Assembly: GCA_963970005.1 (NCBI GenBank)
Contig: CAXAMN010023718.1
Span: forward strand, 186,001-250,000
Reading direction: 5' to 3'
DNA length: 64,000 nucleotides
Source of the DNA: Durusdinium trenchii
Taxonomy: Eukaryota; Sar; Dinophyceae; Suessiales; Symbiodiniaceae
Shown here: piece after piece, positions 9,678-20,935 of the stretch
How the letters are laid out: the number at the start of each line of letters is the position of its first letter
How positions within the stretch are numbered: the first letter of the stretch is position 1
The notes under the pieces: generated by a model
Told to the model about the DNA's origin: nothing
Databases searched by the model: none
The model's input: the letters and a program-made list of their open reading frames with translations, nothing else
Program-made: the position numbers and the translations under genes

Positions 9678-10004
9678 TTATATAAAATCCTTTATTAAAC
9701 TCGTATCAAAAACCCAAAAATACTCCAGATCGAAGGGTGTTCCTTTTCCCCTACAAAAACCATCATTAGAATAGTGATTCTTCAGTAGACTAACAGCTAA
9801 AGCTTTCGAAAGGTGATGTCGCTGTGCCATGCGGTGTTGCATGACCTCGGTGGCAAGTGCGTTTGCGTGAGTCCGTGCCATTGGGGGAAGGAAAGCCTGC
9901 TGGTGTAAGCGCGGCGTGTCACGGTGGATAGACAGGGCGGACAGAGGTGGGCAGTTACGGTTGCTTTTGGAACCTAATTTAAAAGCACATTCAAAATCGG
10001 CCAT
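9678..10004 (-). pseudogene. Open frame in TIR element copy A
   Basis: This 108-residue frame runs antisense to the retrotransposon, in the right part of the interrupted TIR element. It matches the frame at 46433-46804 over about 98 residues (shared MARTHANALATEVMQHRM). Nearly all base differences between the two copies change an amino acid, which argues against selection on the protein. No known domain is recognised. It may be a decayed gene or simply open sequence. Confidence 0.35.
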
Positions 10005-10390
10005 GTTGGTAGTTTAGTAGCGGCTTGAAAGGGCGGCATGTTATAAACAAATATAAATCGTCTTTAGGGGGGTCCGGCGTGACTGTTTTTTAATAGGGGT
10101 CCGTTTTTAATTGGGTACTCGGGGTTATTTATTTGTGCTGGGCGTTTGATTTTTTCAGCAGCCTCCTGCCGCTGCCCCCCGTTGTGTTCTCAGGAAGTTC
10201 ACCAAATCATTGGGCAAATCAAGCCAACTTGGTGCCTGTATTTGTTGGGGGGATGTGCACCAGCCAGAAACTGCGGGCTGAACATTTGTTGCTACTGTAT
10301 GTTAATGTTGTTTCCCCGCCTGTTAGGTGAGGGTTGATGCACTTTAGAAGAGGAACCCGCAGCTCATTATCCTGCTCCTCCTCCTCCTCC

Positions 10391-10592
10391 CAGATCGCAG
10401 TGGGCACTCCCGGACCTCATTAGTAAGCGTCAGATCGCAGTGGGCACTACCGGACTTCAACAGCAAGCGTCAGATCGCAGTGGGCACTCCCGGACTTCAA
10501 CAGCAATGCGCCAGATCGCAGTGGGCACTACCGGACCTCAACAGCAATGCACCAGATCACAGTGGGCACTCTCGGACCTCAACAGCAAGCAC
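10391..10592. repeat. 40-bp minisatellite, five copies
   Basis: Units begin CAGATCGCAGTGGGCAC at 10391, 10431, 10471, 10512 and 10553, giving periods of 40, 40, 41 and 41 bp. Units differ by a few substitutions (CTCCCGG versus CTACCGG, TTCAACAGC versus CTCATTAGT). The long frames across it are a by-product of repeats whose period is close to a multiple of three and are not evidence of a gene. A CTCCTCCTC run precedes it. Confidence 0.85.
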
Positions 10593-12660
10593 GCAACACA
10601 CAACCCACAAACACAACACAGCTACCAATATATATATATATATAATATATGTATGCGTACCTCTGGGTATCCCACTGTGCGTGGCACGTGGCCACAGGGT
10701 CGCACTTTTGGACTTAACTGTAGACCCTGGCGACACCCAGACGCGAACTCCCCAACACGAAGGCAACAGCCCCAAGCCTGAGGACACAAACAAAATCGAG
10801 AAGCACAAAGCCGCCAACCATGGCAACGTGCTCCCCATCATGGCGTGAAAACAAATGATTGATATATGTCATGGTGGGGATCACTCGGAGTAACGTATTT
10901 TTTTTTCTGAGGCACTCCTTCTATGGAACGTATATATACCTACACTGGGTGATTTCAGGGGGTCAGTATCAGCACATAATCATCCCATTTCGAGTGTTGG
11001 GGGTTCTACCCTATATATTCAGTATATGTCTACCAGTCTACCCACGAATGGGCCGCAATGGATCATCCGTTGGAGTCAGAAAAGTCTGTGTTTTTCCTCG
11101 CTTTCGTCGCGAGGTTTCCTTCCGACGAGGAGGTCGCGACTTGGAATCCATGGGCAAAACCGGGAAGGACGAGGAGGTCGACGGCGAGTCAGCCGGGAAA
11201 GCAGAAGTCAAATCGCGTACCGGCTGGGTGAGACGATCGACAGAGCAAAAGAACTTCTGCTATTCTGTGTCTCAACCAGGCAACTGCTATTAAAATACTG
11301 CCTGTGGGATGATTCAAAGCAAAACCAGTCCGTGGGACATGATGCTGGTGGGAGTACACATTTGCCCACCGAAATGTCGCGGCAAACTATTGATGCTTTG
11401 AGATGTCGTCGCATTGTTGTGATGGATATTTATATAAATTTATGATAATTTATGCATTATTGTGCATATATACTGTATATGCACCCGCCGATCTACGTTT
11501 TTCCTGCCACTCAGTTTTCCTACATTTTCCTGTTTGTTATTGTGTCCTTGATTTTACTCTCTTCATCCACAATACCTCATGTGCCGTGAGGTTGCCTTAT
11601 GCCTTCACGCTTTCATGAGGTAACAAAATACATGAGATTCATTTAGCTCTGCTAGCTGTCTCGACCTGAAGTTTGGACACGGATTTACAGAGGCTGATGC
11701 ATTCATGTCGCTAATTGCAGATGGCAAATATCGTTATTTTCGACATGTGGATGTCCCAAAGGTGGAAGATAAATGCAAAATCCAATGATACAAAAAACAT
11801 CAAAAAAAACAACTGTTGGACAAATGAACAGTTGCGAAGCCATGAATCTCATTCTCCGTTTATACGGTCGTGGAGCAAGAGGTGTCCTTTTTTTCAGCCT
11901 TTTCGTTGGAAATCAAACATTAGGAACTAAAAAGCACAGTTCAAAAACGAAACTAATGAAGAACGAAAAACAGACATTATTGCAGGGCATGTTTCTCTTA
12001 AATCAATCATACCAGAGCAATCAATAGTGTACACACGTTTTTGAGGTGGTAATACAATGTAATACGTTTAAAAGTTGAACAGCGTAGACATTTTTCCAGG
12101 GGTTTGGTTTGTAAAGACAAAGAGGGTCGACATTAGTGTAGCGGGTTATATTATTCAAAACGTCTAGTGTATTAGGCTACCCCCTTTGTGGAATAGATGC
12201 TTGCAATAAGATTTTTTTGCCCGCGCACATGCTAGATTGCCGGCCCCAGAGCGAGCACGAGATCTGCATGTACAGGCTTGGGTGAAGAAGCAATCACACC
12301 GGGATGTCTGGGGCCAAAAAGTGATGAGGAAATACGGCAGCAGTGGCATGACACGGCAGAAGTTGGAGTATCTCAGGGCAATTTGATGGACGCATGTCTT
12401 TTTAATTCACCTCAATGGTGGGTGTCAAGTGGATGACGAGACAGACTCAATAATTTGCTGTGTTCTTGGCCACCGCTGCCCAAACCGGGCCTAGAGTGTC
12501 GTGTTGAACGGAATGGAAGATTTGCAACTAGAGAGATTAGAGAGGACTTGGCAGGGTCAATTGCATTGGTGATGCAGTTCACAGGATGCGGGCTTGATAT
12601 GGTTGACAGGAAAGACTGGAGAATGCAATGTATGATACAGTAAGTATAAGCTGCCCCTCT
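10593..12660. other. Non-coding stretch, no gene recognised
   Basis: Includes a short TA microsatellite (10628-10648). Several frames of 120-145 residues occur (for example 10859-11293) without recognisable domains, and they overlap one another. 11400-12160 is AT-rich. I see no convincing gene. Confidence 0.45.
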
Positions 12661-12683
12661 TGAGCATGTTGCCCGACTTCAGG

Positions 12684-12809
12684 CGCATTGTCCAGACTTG
12701 CTACGGCCATTCTGTTGAGAACATGTTCGTTTCTGGCTGTCATCCTGTTCAACGGCCATGTGCTCGTAGATGAAGTGTCCATGACGGCAGCGGAAGCAGT
12801 GGATTTGAT
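12684..12809 (+). CDS. Candidate exon, unknown protein
   Basis: An open segment runs from an acceptor-like TTCAG to the strong donor GATG/GTAAGT. The encoded piece has a hydrophobic stretch followed by an acidic-helical part (GHVLVDEVSMTAAEAVDLM). It lies upstream of the Ulp1-like exons on the same strand and could belong to that gene or be intronic. No domain is recognised. Confidence 0.22.
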
Positions 12810-13189
12810 GGTAAGTCTGCAGATGAACGCCGTTGCGCATGACATTGAGGGTGGAAAATGGACACCTCGCTGACACCTCCAACACCTATTCGAGCGTACG
12901 ATTTGTTGCATTGTCCTTCGCTCTTGCACACCGATGCACTTGGTGGTTCTGATGTTGTTCAAGTCTACATAATTTTCTCTGGAAGCGGTATGTCCAAATT
13001 ATTTGTCTTTGGCACTTTGGTGAACACCGTGTGCTTTTGGACATCGGAACTCCCACTACTCAATTCCGTGCGCTTGCGCTTGGCTCGCTCCTACTGTCGC
13101 GGTGGTCACCGGTCGCATGCTTCAAAGGTGCGTCCAAACGGTCCTGGTTTTGTCCATGGACGTCCGGACTTGCAGGGCAATGCCAATGT

Positions 13190-13322
13190 CAAGTGTCCTA
13201 GGGGGCCGTGCGGCCCTCAGCGCGTTTTTCTTGGAATCGTTGAGGACCGTGAAGGACCGGAGTTGGAAAGCCCGTTGGAAAGCCCTATAGCCTATCGGTT
13301 TGAAACTATAGGATGCGTTCAG
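13190..13322 (+). CDS. Candidate exon, unknown protein
   Basis: A frame open since 12858 passes through a GC-richer segment after an acceptor-like ACTTGCAG. It reads GPCGPQRVFLGIVEDREG and ends at a donor-like CAG/GTCAGG. It is about 0.7 kb upstream of the protease exons, same strand. No domain is recognised, and another frame is also open for part of the length. Confidence 0.22.
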
Positions 13323-14051
13323 GTCAGGAGCGTAAGGGGGCTTGCTACTCAGAAAGTGTTTGGCCCTGAAAGCTTGTAAGACACTTTGCTTGTGAGACTC
13401 CTTATGTCGCGCAGGAAAGGTTGATGTTTGCACTGGGTGTGTCACTTTGACAGAACACTTGGCTGGCATGGTGCTACGCCACATTGGATGTATTCTTCCA
13501 TGCAGTAGACTGCTACAGGAGGGTGTGTCCAATTTAAACATATATACTAATTATCTATGGAAGTGGTCTTTGTATATTGCAACACCGTCAGAGTCGAGAA
13601 AAAGAGATTGAATCAAGTCCTGTCATCGGATAGGTCGGTATTTCTGCTGTAACACGTTGTTCATCATTTGCTTGCTGTCCGTCACAACTTTGAGGAAGGA
13701 ATTGCGGTAATTTTGCCGGATAGCAAATCCCATCAATAGTTAATCCGATCCGCAACAGTGTTGTTGGTGAGTCCCATTTAGCAATTTACTGTGGACACGT
13801 GTTCTGGGATAGTTGATTATGATAAAATCGCAAAGATTGTGGCACAAAATCGTGTGCATGTTTTCATACCTTTTATGTCTTGCAGATCAAAATCCATAAA
13901 GCCCTCACTATACCCTGTGCGGTCTCATTGTGGCACGCCGCCTCCGAGTAAACGGCTGGAAAATAATCTGAAACATTCCAACCCAAAAGGCATGTTGAAC
14001 GCAACGTTACATGTACTTCTTCAGAACCTTAGGTAACTTTTCCTGCTGCAG

Positions 14052-15696
14052 AACTCATTGATGCCAAGTATTCTCTCGGTCCCAAACCGGTCCAAATGTC
14101 TCGGTGTTTTCCAAAGGTCTCGACGTCCCCAGGTCTTTAGCTGGTCGGGCTTGCTGGTCACCCGCCGTGATCTGCAGTGCTTGGAGGATGGGCAGATGCT
14201 GAACGATGCAGTGCTCCGCCTCATCGAGGGTGGTGGAAGGTGATGGTGGGGCGGACCGTCACCGGTCCGTTGATGTTCTTTTTGTGAAAAAAAGAGACCA
14301 GGTTGCAGCAGAGCAAGGAAGAATCGCAGGTGGTTGTTGCTTTGGATGTTTCTTTTTTCAAGTTAAACAGGGATGTCCAAAGTGCATGATATTTATCATT
14401 CAATCACTGGACGTGTAAGCGATGCTGAGTTGCAGATGATGAAGGCGGAGCGAAGGAATCCAATGATATACTAGCAGCTAGCAAGTGCTAGTGGATGGCA
14501 TGGCTGGCAAAAGGGCCGTTTTCTTCTACACACAGGCTGATCCCTGTGTGTTCCACTAAACCGCGCAAACGTGAGACTAAACCGTGTATATGGATGTTTG
14601 GTTTGTCTCAGCAGCTCAAACCTCCCTTGCTCTGAGGCGGGCAGGAACGGCCAGGTTGGTTTTGAACATTTATACATGCAAGGAAGCAACCAAGATGAAA
14701 CTAAGACCAACAGAAGAGGATGTGGTGGCTGGGATCTTTCTTGAGCTGCCAGCCTGATGTTTGCCAGCTCATCAGGTTGTGGACTTCTTCCTGCAGTTGA
14801 TGCAAACCCACTTGGTGCCCTCTAGTACCGAAGCTCAAGAAGGTGGACTATTGGTATTTGTTGGCCGGGTTTTAGGTTGAAGGACATACTTCCCATAGAT
14901 TTGCAATGTTGTTTACTTGGCTTCCAATCCAGACTTTTGGTGGTGCTGCGATGTATGTCTTGAATTCTAAACGTACGCCTCTTATATTTCCTTGCTCTTA
15001 GCCTTTGAGTCCGAGCTGATTGGGATTTGACTTTGAAAGATGAGCGGGGCTAGGTATCCTGAGCCGCTATGCTTTTATGAAGGCCAAGTTGTCAAAGCAG
15101 ATGCAGTGTGCAGTAATCCCTAGAACCTACAAAAAGACACTGCTCAATTAGAAGAGAACTCCATGTCGGAAACCCCTAAATGCGCCTACAGCTTACTCTT
15201 GATATTTACTATATTTACTTATGAACTACTGCCCTTATTTCTGAATACTAGAATGCCCTGAAAGCACTTTTGGTGTAGTTGATTCTTGTTGATACTTCGT
15301 CCTAGGCTACTGTGAGGGTCTCGACCCTCCATTTCAGTTTGGACATCGTGACGACATGTCGTTTTTACGTCGTGAGGTGGGAGTCGTGTTCTTTTCACGA
15401 CGTTGGAAAGGATCATACGATGACAACAGCTGTACATGACACCACGTGAGCTGTGCTCCAAAAGGAAAGTCCGTCCTTTTGTTTCCATCATGAATCGATC
15501 TTCTATCTAGCTTGGCTGCCAGATAGAAACGCTGCTTTTCTTTTTCCAAATGGATTTCAATCAACCAAGACAATTCGTACTTCGCCTTGGAATTCGCCGC
15601 CGAGGTGCAACGATGCTTTTCTCCAGTCATTTCTATACGCGTCTCACGGCCGCCGGCGCGGTGAATGGGGAGATGGGCTGGGAGGCTTGGTGGCAC
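14052..15696 (+). CDS. Ulp1/SENP-like cysteine protease (C48), partial, at least three exons
   Basis: Ulp1/SENP enzymes process SUMO and remove it from targets. Three exons splice in phase. Exon 1 is 14052-14210, with acceptor CTGCTGCAG and donor GCA/GTGCTC. Exon 2 is 14776-14842, with acceptor CTCATCAG and donor GAAG/GTGGAC. Exon 3 is 15605-15696, with acceptor GCCGAG and donor CAC/GTGAGC. The joined product contains VTRRDLQCLEDGQMLND, then VVDFFLQLMQ, then MLFSSHFYTRLTAAG. This follows the order of the family's substrate-binding half (SENP1: TRKDLQTLNHLNWLND ... FNTFFFTKL). The catalytic His, Asp, Gln and Cys would lie further 3' and were not found. The gene may continue in unrecognised exons or be cut by the duplication starting at 15847. 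Family assignment is inferred from motif order. Confidence 0.5.
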
Positions 15697-15928
15697 GTGA
15701 GCGAGCGCGTAGCGAGCGGATGCCCAGCGAAGTGTTCCTATCGCATCAATCTCTTGTAATGTTGGATTTTGATCAATCTCTTTTCTTTGCAGGATGATTG
15801 TATGTTGGATGTTGAATCTCTTCAAGGGATATCAAAACAGATCTATCCAGGTCCAACGTAGTGTGACAATCCTGATAGATCTGCCTTCCAATCCGTAGTG
15901 TGCCGAACATTGCCGAACACTTGCAGCG

Positions 15929-15940
15929 CATTGGCTCAAG
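15929..15940 (+). other. Possible relict spliced-leader sequence, copy 1
   Basis: CATTGGCTCAAG corresponds to the 3' part of the dinoflagellate spliced leader (CATTTTGGCTCAAG) with two T removed. Genes that re-entered the genome from mRNA are known to keep such relicts upstream of the start codon. Ten bases match exactly, which could be chance in 64 kb. Confidence 0.3.
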
Positions 15941-15988
15941 GGATTGAGTACTGAAGCTAAACTCTTTCACCTTGTGGCTCGCTAACCG

Positions 15989-16633
15989 ATGCCCGGCTCG
16001 CGGTTGTTCCATGCCTTGAGCTTGGAATTGCCACGAGAGGAGCGGTATTTTGCACTCTGTCGAGCCATTCACCTAGGAATATTTGGAGATCCTGGGTGGT
16101 TTTGCGGTCGTCATTATAGTTGCCGGGATGGTTGGAACTTCACACAGAAATAGTATAGCTTCTTTTGCACAACAAAGCTGGGACTGTATCTCTGCAGACT
16201 TCAGCACTTCAACGAAGAAGATTCACTTTCAAGATTGGTTACAGCGTCAAGAACGGAGGATCAAGACATCCTGAAATGTCAGGAATGTGTGTTTCTTACA
16301 TGCTTTGCTGCAAGCCACCATATGGACCACCAGTACGTTTCTGTCCACTTCCCCACAAATTGTATCAACTGCCCGACGCACGGGTCTTCCGAACATTTTG
16401 CCAGGAGCTTCTCGAGCGCTTTGGTCACCTTTTGGTCGGCCTACATGTTCTTCCGCAGGCTCCGCAGCCTGCAGCGCTGCACCCAGGGGTGCAGCCCACA
16501 GCGCAGCCAACGGCGTCCACGGTTGGGCAGCAAGGTGGTGGAGCTGCAAGGGCAGATTCAAGGACTTCAGATGAAGCATGTTCGGCAACATGTGCGGAGG
16601 AGCTTGACTCCTAAGAAAGCATTGCGGATGTGA
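15989..16633 (+). pseudogene. Open frame with one internal stop inside duplicated unit
   Basis: One frame runs from ATG 15989 to TGA 16631 with a single TAG about 160 bp in (after WNFTQK). Its start (LFHALSLELPREERYFA) and end (GLQMKHVRQHVRR) recur in copy 2. Mid-frame there is a hydrophobic segment (SSALVTFWSAYMFF). No domain is recognised. TTGGCTCAAG at 15931-15940, 49 bp before the ATG, matches the last ten bases of the dinoflagellate spliced leader, raising the possibility of a retroposed mRNA. Several differences between copies change amino acids, so constraint is not shown. Confidence 0.3.
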
Positions 16634-17342
16634 GGAAAGAACAAAATTAACACGATGCGTTGGTTGATCACGTGGCGCAGGAGAAAACACAAAATATCAA
16701 AAATAACTGTGTAACTGTTATATAGTAATACCGTAATACCACGTTCAATATGAAGTGGTTTCTTTAAGATGGAAGATAGTGAGTTTGCACAAGTTTTGAC
16801 CACGACCATTTGCCACGTGTGCCCACTTGTAAATACGCAGTCTTCAACTCATGTTAGTGCAGTTTGAAAGAGGCGGTTGGTGCGATATATGCGCACATCC
16901 CTAAGCCTCATGACTCGGGCGGAGGCAGCATGTTGAGATTGTCAACGAACCCTGGAACCCTTCGAACCATCTCCCCCCGACATGTCAATGTGTTTCTGTG
17001 ACTCCGTCAAGAGAACTGGTCTCCAGACTGATGTTTGAAGCTCAAGTAGCACGTTCCCCTCTCTTTGACATGGCTTTAATGATTTTCAATGGCGTTGAAA
17101 GGAAAAGGAGCCGTCAGCGCAATGCGGGAGTAGGAGCCGTGGGTCACTGCATGTCATTGCGCTAGATTTGTCCATTGGATCTTCATGTAAAAACCCTGTG
17201 TTGGTTGGTTACACTCCTCAATGAAACTACAAGGATCGTTCTGACCCTGACCACGTTTAGTTCTCTCCGGGAGCGCTCCATGGTGCACATGGCACATTGC
17301 TGGGCCTGGTAACATCAGTGATGGAGCCGAGAAAGTGGAGTT

Positions 17343-18216
17343 CCAGGTCCAATGTAGGATCCGCCTTACTTGTGCCACTCCTGTACTTGCCCAACACTTG
17401 CAGCATATTGGCTCAAGGGATCAAGCAGTGAACCGTAGGCTGAACTCTTTCTCCGGTGGCTCGCGGTCCTAACCGATGCCCGGCTCGCGGTTGTTCCATG
17501 CCTTGAGCTTGGAATTGCCACGAGAGGAGCGGTTTTTTGCACTTGGTCGAGCCATTCACCTAGGAATATTTAGAGATCCNNNNNNNNNNCAAGGGCAGAT
17601 TCAAGGACTTCAGATGAAGCATGTTCGGCAACATGTTCGGAGGAGCGTGACTCCTGAGAAAGCATTGCGAATGTGAGGCAAGGACGAAATTAAGACGATG
17701 CGTTGGTGGATCACGTGGCGCAGGAGAAAACACAAAATAGGCTAATTCAATAAACACTGTGTAACTACTAATACTGTAACTATACTATATAGTAATACCG
17801 AAATACCATGTTGCCATGTTCAATATGGATTGGTTTCTTTAATATGGAAGATAGTGAGTTTGCACAAGTTTTGACCAAGACCATCTGCCACGTGTGCCCA
17901 CTTGTAAATACGCAGTCTTCAACTCATGTTAGTGCTGTTTGAAAGAGGCGGATGGTGCGATATATGCGCACATCCCTAAGCCTCATGACTCGGGCGGAGG
18001 CAGCATGCTGAGATTGTCAACGAACCCTGGAACCCTTCGAACCATCTCCCCCCGACATGTCAATGTGTTTCTGTGACTCCGTCAAGAGAACTGGTCTCCA
18101 GACTGATGTTTGGGGCTCGAGTAGCACGTTCCCCTCTCTTTGACATGGCTTTAATATCTTTAATGATTTTCAATGGCGTTGAAAGGAAAAGGAGGCGTCA
18201 GCGCAATGCGGGAGTA
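17343..18216. repeat. Tandem duplication, copy 2, interrupted by an N gap
   Basis: Same unit as 15847-17132 in the same orientation, starting about 210 bp after copy 1 ends. The part equivalent to 16093-16546 is absent and replaced by ten N. Near-identical repeats are a standard cause of such scaffold gaps. The TTGGCTCAAG element recurs at 17408-17417 and the ATG at 17476. Right of the gap the copy carries a few extra bases around 17760-17830. Confidence 0.85.
17580..17589. other. Assembly gap (10 N)
   Basis: Ten N lie between GAGATCC and CAAGGGCAG. Alignment to copy 1 suggests the true missing sequence is about 454 bp. Confidence 0.97.
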
Positions 18217-20057
18217 TTCCGTGCCGAGACACACGACTCATGGAGTCTATCTACTACCTGTACCCTTGAGAGGCGCTGTTTTTTTCGCGCGGGGTAGGTT
18301 TTTAGGATTCATTCAATGACAAGTTCAGGGCCTACGTGGGTGCATCTCACCAAAAACCATTTTAAAGGGAAGAAGAGACCTCCCAGCTACTTTCAAGGTA
18401 GAACAGCCTCAAACCCTTCATCTAAAGCACTAAAAGATTCGTCTTCACTGGAAGTGCAAAGTGTTCTTTTCCAAAAGGGGGCCTTCAACAGGGGCTTCAA
18501 AGCTCCTGAGCATCCGCGGGCATCTCAATATTGTTCCTCTTGATAGCAAAGCTTTATCAAGGGACGCACAACTCCCCATACGGCGTTGAAGTTCTGTCAT
18601 GACCTAATTAGAGACTACAGTGTGATTTACAGTTGAAACAGAAAATATTCCACCAAATGCTAACTACAGTACCAGACATGACTAAACAAAAGGATTCATT
18701 AATTAAAAGATACATCAACGCACCCGACCAAAAGTGATGACAACTTACGTCCCACACCGTCAATATTAAGACATGAGGCCCAATGTCATTACAAACCCAA
18801 AGATACCAATTCGGCGTCGTTTGACGTCGTTTTTTGGGGTGCGGGTTTGGCGCGGAGTCTGTTTTTTGAGTGATGGCGTCGGTTTGGCGTTTGGATGCGT
18901 TTGGCTTTTAAGTGAAGGCACGAGTTTTCAGGATTTGGCGTTTGGTTTTTGCACGCGGTGGATGAGTCGATTTCTACAGAAACACAACAAAAGAGTGCCA
19001 AATCCTTCAAAACCGCTCCTTAACCTCTTAAGTTCTTGGTGTTGTAGGCAAACTTGGAGGCCAAGCAGACACTTGCCACCAAAGCAAGTTCTCACCGAGT
19101 TCATTCCCCAAATAAACCTTGGCCCTCCATGATTCCAGGCTAGGTTCAGTTTGTACAACGGGGAAGGGCTTGCTACTAGTAGGGTCAACTTTTCTTTGAG
19201 TGTACGGTATAAGAAGAACCCAGGGCCCTCCAAATGTCCATCCAGGCGAAGGTAGTTTTAGTGATTAGGGTTGTTGTGGCTGTGCAGCCATCCGGTTTTG
19301 ATTACTTGTGCTCCCTACCTCTGATAGCTGTTTTTTTTGCAGAATGACATGGGGCATTGAGAAACACAAGCAAACATTTAACAGGCCATGCAAGCCTCTT
19401 TGTTAAATACATCAAATTATACATCCATGTTTCTTCTTATAGTTTTGGACTTTTTTGACAAGTGTCCCTCCAGGACCTCAGCACGCAAACAAATTACAGC
19501 GGATTATGTTTTGGGGCGCACCTGACAAAACAAATAACACAGTTTTCAGGGCTCCAGGTAGTTACTTATAATACTATATACTTCCCTTTTCAGTTTTGGT
19601 CCGCTTTCGTTTATTAAATACTGTAATTCACATCAACCATCAATACTATTTGTTTCGATCGGATCTTTGGCAAGTATGTTGCCCATTCAGTTGGACCTCG
19701 CAAACATAACCCTTCTTGATTGTCCATGTTCCCCTGAGTGTGCAGTTTGCTGCGGCTTTGCTGGAATGGATTAATCATTAACATGTTTCTGTTGTACTAC
19801 AGAAAGCAACAACAACAACAACTGTTGATTGTCCATGCTTCTCGTCCTGGAAGAAGTGATCCGGATGAATTTTGGTGGACTCCAAAAAGCTGCTGGCCTT
19901 CCAAGGAGAATGTGAAAGGATGGACCAAGAAGAAACTGTTGCTGTGCCTGCCATTAGCAACAGGTCACAGTGGGCAGTTGTGAGTGCTGTTGCGTATGGT
20001 GGAAACCCGCCTTCCCCGTAGAGAATTGTTTGACAGATCTGTTTTTGGAGATGTTCG
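18217..20057. other. Non-coding stretch, no gene recognised
   Basis: Contains a GT-rich patch with repeated TTTGGCGTTTGG words (18820-18950). A 119-residue frame at 18773-19132 has no recognisable domain. No RNA gene or mobile element was recognised. Confidence 0.45.
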
Positions 20058-20720
20058 CTAAGTTAGTTGGGATGGAGGAACTCTGATCAATTCATTTATT
20101 GCCAAGTGTCTTTCCATATTTGATGGCAAGCTGTCTAGTATTTTATGCCAAGTATGTTTCCACGTGTTCATGTCATTCAATATGTTGCATTTTAGGCTGC
20201 TAATCTGAAACTGAGTGGGTTCCATTTTGTATGCTAAGACAACTGAACTCAACATTACTGGGTGTTTATCCCAACTGGTCAAGGCGGGGCGGTTTTCACA
20301 TGTGAACAATTGAAGTCCGAGCTTCAGAGTTTCTAGGGACTGGCTCATTTCAGATTTGCTTTCGATCATACGAACCAGCGGGTTCCAGTCAAATCGGCCC
20401 CATGTCTCAGGCTCTTCAGTCACCAGTTGGCGATTGTGCCGGTGAACTCCGACCTTCATTGGCAGGGCACCTCAAGGGTGCTTCGAGCACCCATGACTCC
20501 GTGACTGAATGTATTTTGAGGATATTAAGTATCACTTGCTTAGCAAGCAAAATAGGGCAATCCCATGCAATAACAAACGCTTTTGCAATGTGTCCACTCC
20601 TTCTTATATCATATCTATATATATAAACATTATAAACCATCCAGTTTAATCATTGCCGTATAAAGCCCTTGCAGTGGTATAAAACAACCGCACCTCATGA
20701 ATCAACTCCGGCTGTCTCAC

Positions 20721-20935
20721 CTCTTCGTAAGGTGGCTGGCCTTGATCTTCTTCGACCGGTGGGACCGATCCTTCGTTCGCCTCAGCTGGTTGGACTCGCT
20801 CCCCGGCGAGGACGGAGTGTCTCGGGCGAGAGATGGGGGAGCGTTTGAACCAACGACTCTCGTCGACCACGGACGGCGGTGACCAGGTCGTTGGTGACCT
20901 TTGTGACCTCTACCCGGGGTCTCCGAAGGGCTGCT
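20721..20935 (-). CDS. Candidate exon, basic Ser/Arg/Lys-rich protein
   Basis: On the minus strand a 215-bp segment, GC-richer than its surroundings, lies between acceptor GCGCCAG and donor GAAGAG/GTGAGAC. One frame is open throughout and encodes a basic low-complexity stretch (RSHRSKKIKASHLTKR near its end). A second minus frame is also open over much of the length (GSVPPVEEDQGQPPYEE), so the frame is not settled. No domain is recognised. Confidence 0.35.

Larger units (their letters stand above)
3707..10126. mobile_element. TIR element copy A, split by a Ty1/copia insertion
   Basis: The outer parts (3707-3787 and 9601-10126) match the uninterrupted element at 46268-46883 almost base for base. 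They share the left end TAATCCGGTCCACCTATT, the poly-C run, the ATAAAATCCTTTATTAAAC block and the right end near GTCCGTTTTTAATTGGGTAC. The copia element 3788-9600 sits inside. Removing it and one GGGTC restores the sequence seen in copy B. The ends are inverted repeats containing ACCTATTAAAAAAC, and the flanks suggest a TA target duplication, as in Tc1/mariner-like elements. No transposase is encoded, so it is probably non-autonomous. Confidence 0.7.
15847..17132. repeat. Tandem duplication, copy 1 (about 1.29 kb)
   Basis: Matches 17343-18216 in order. Shared blocks include GATGCCCGGCTCGCGGTTG, the segment from 16547 (CAAGGGCAGATTCAAGG) and the right end AGCGCAATGCGGGAGTA. Divergence is a few percent plus small indels, with the weakest similarity at the left edge. 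This copy is complete and shows what the N gap in copy 2 conceals. Confidence 0.85.

Noticed and set aside
10391..10592. CRISPR-like array
   Set aside because: Units are contiguous 40-bp tandem copies with no unique spacers, and the window is eukaryotic in character.
10440..10848. Two overlapping plus-strand frames of 113 and 122 residues
   Set aside because: Their repetitive part simply translates the 40-bp minisatellite in two frames.
15334..15825. 163-residue antisense frame
   Set aside because: It overlaps the better-supported Ulp1-like exon 3 on the opposite strand and has no domain.
20058..20459. 133-residue antisense frame
   Set aside because: It reads like protein in places but is AT-rich, lacks a recognisable domain and has no clear splice borders; not strong enough to list as a gene.
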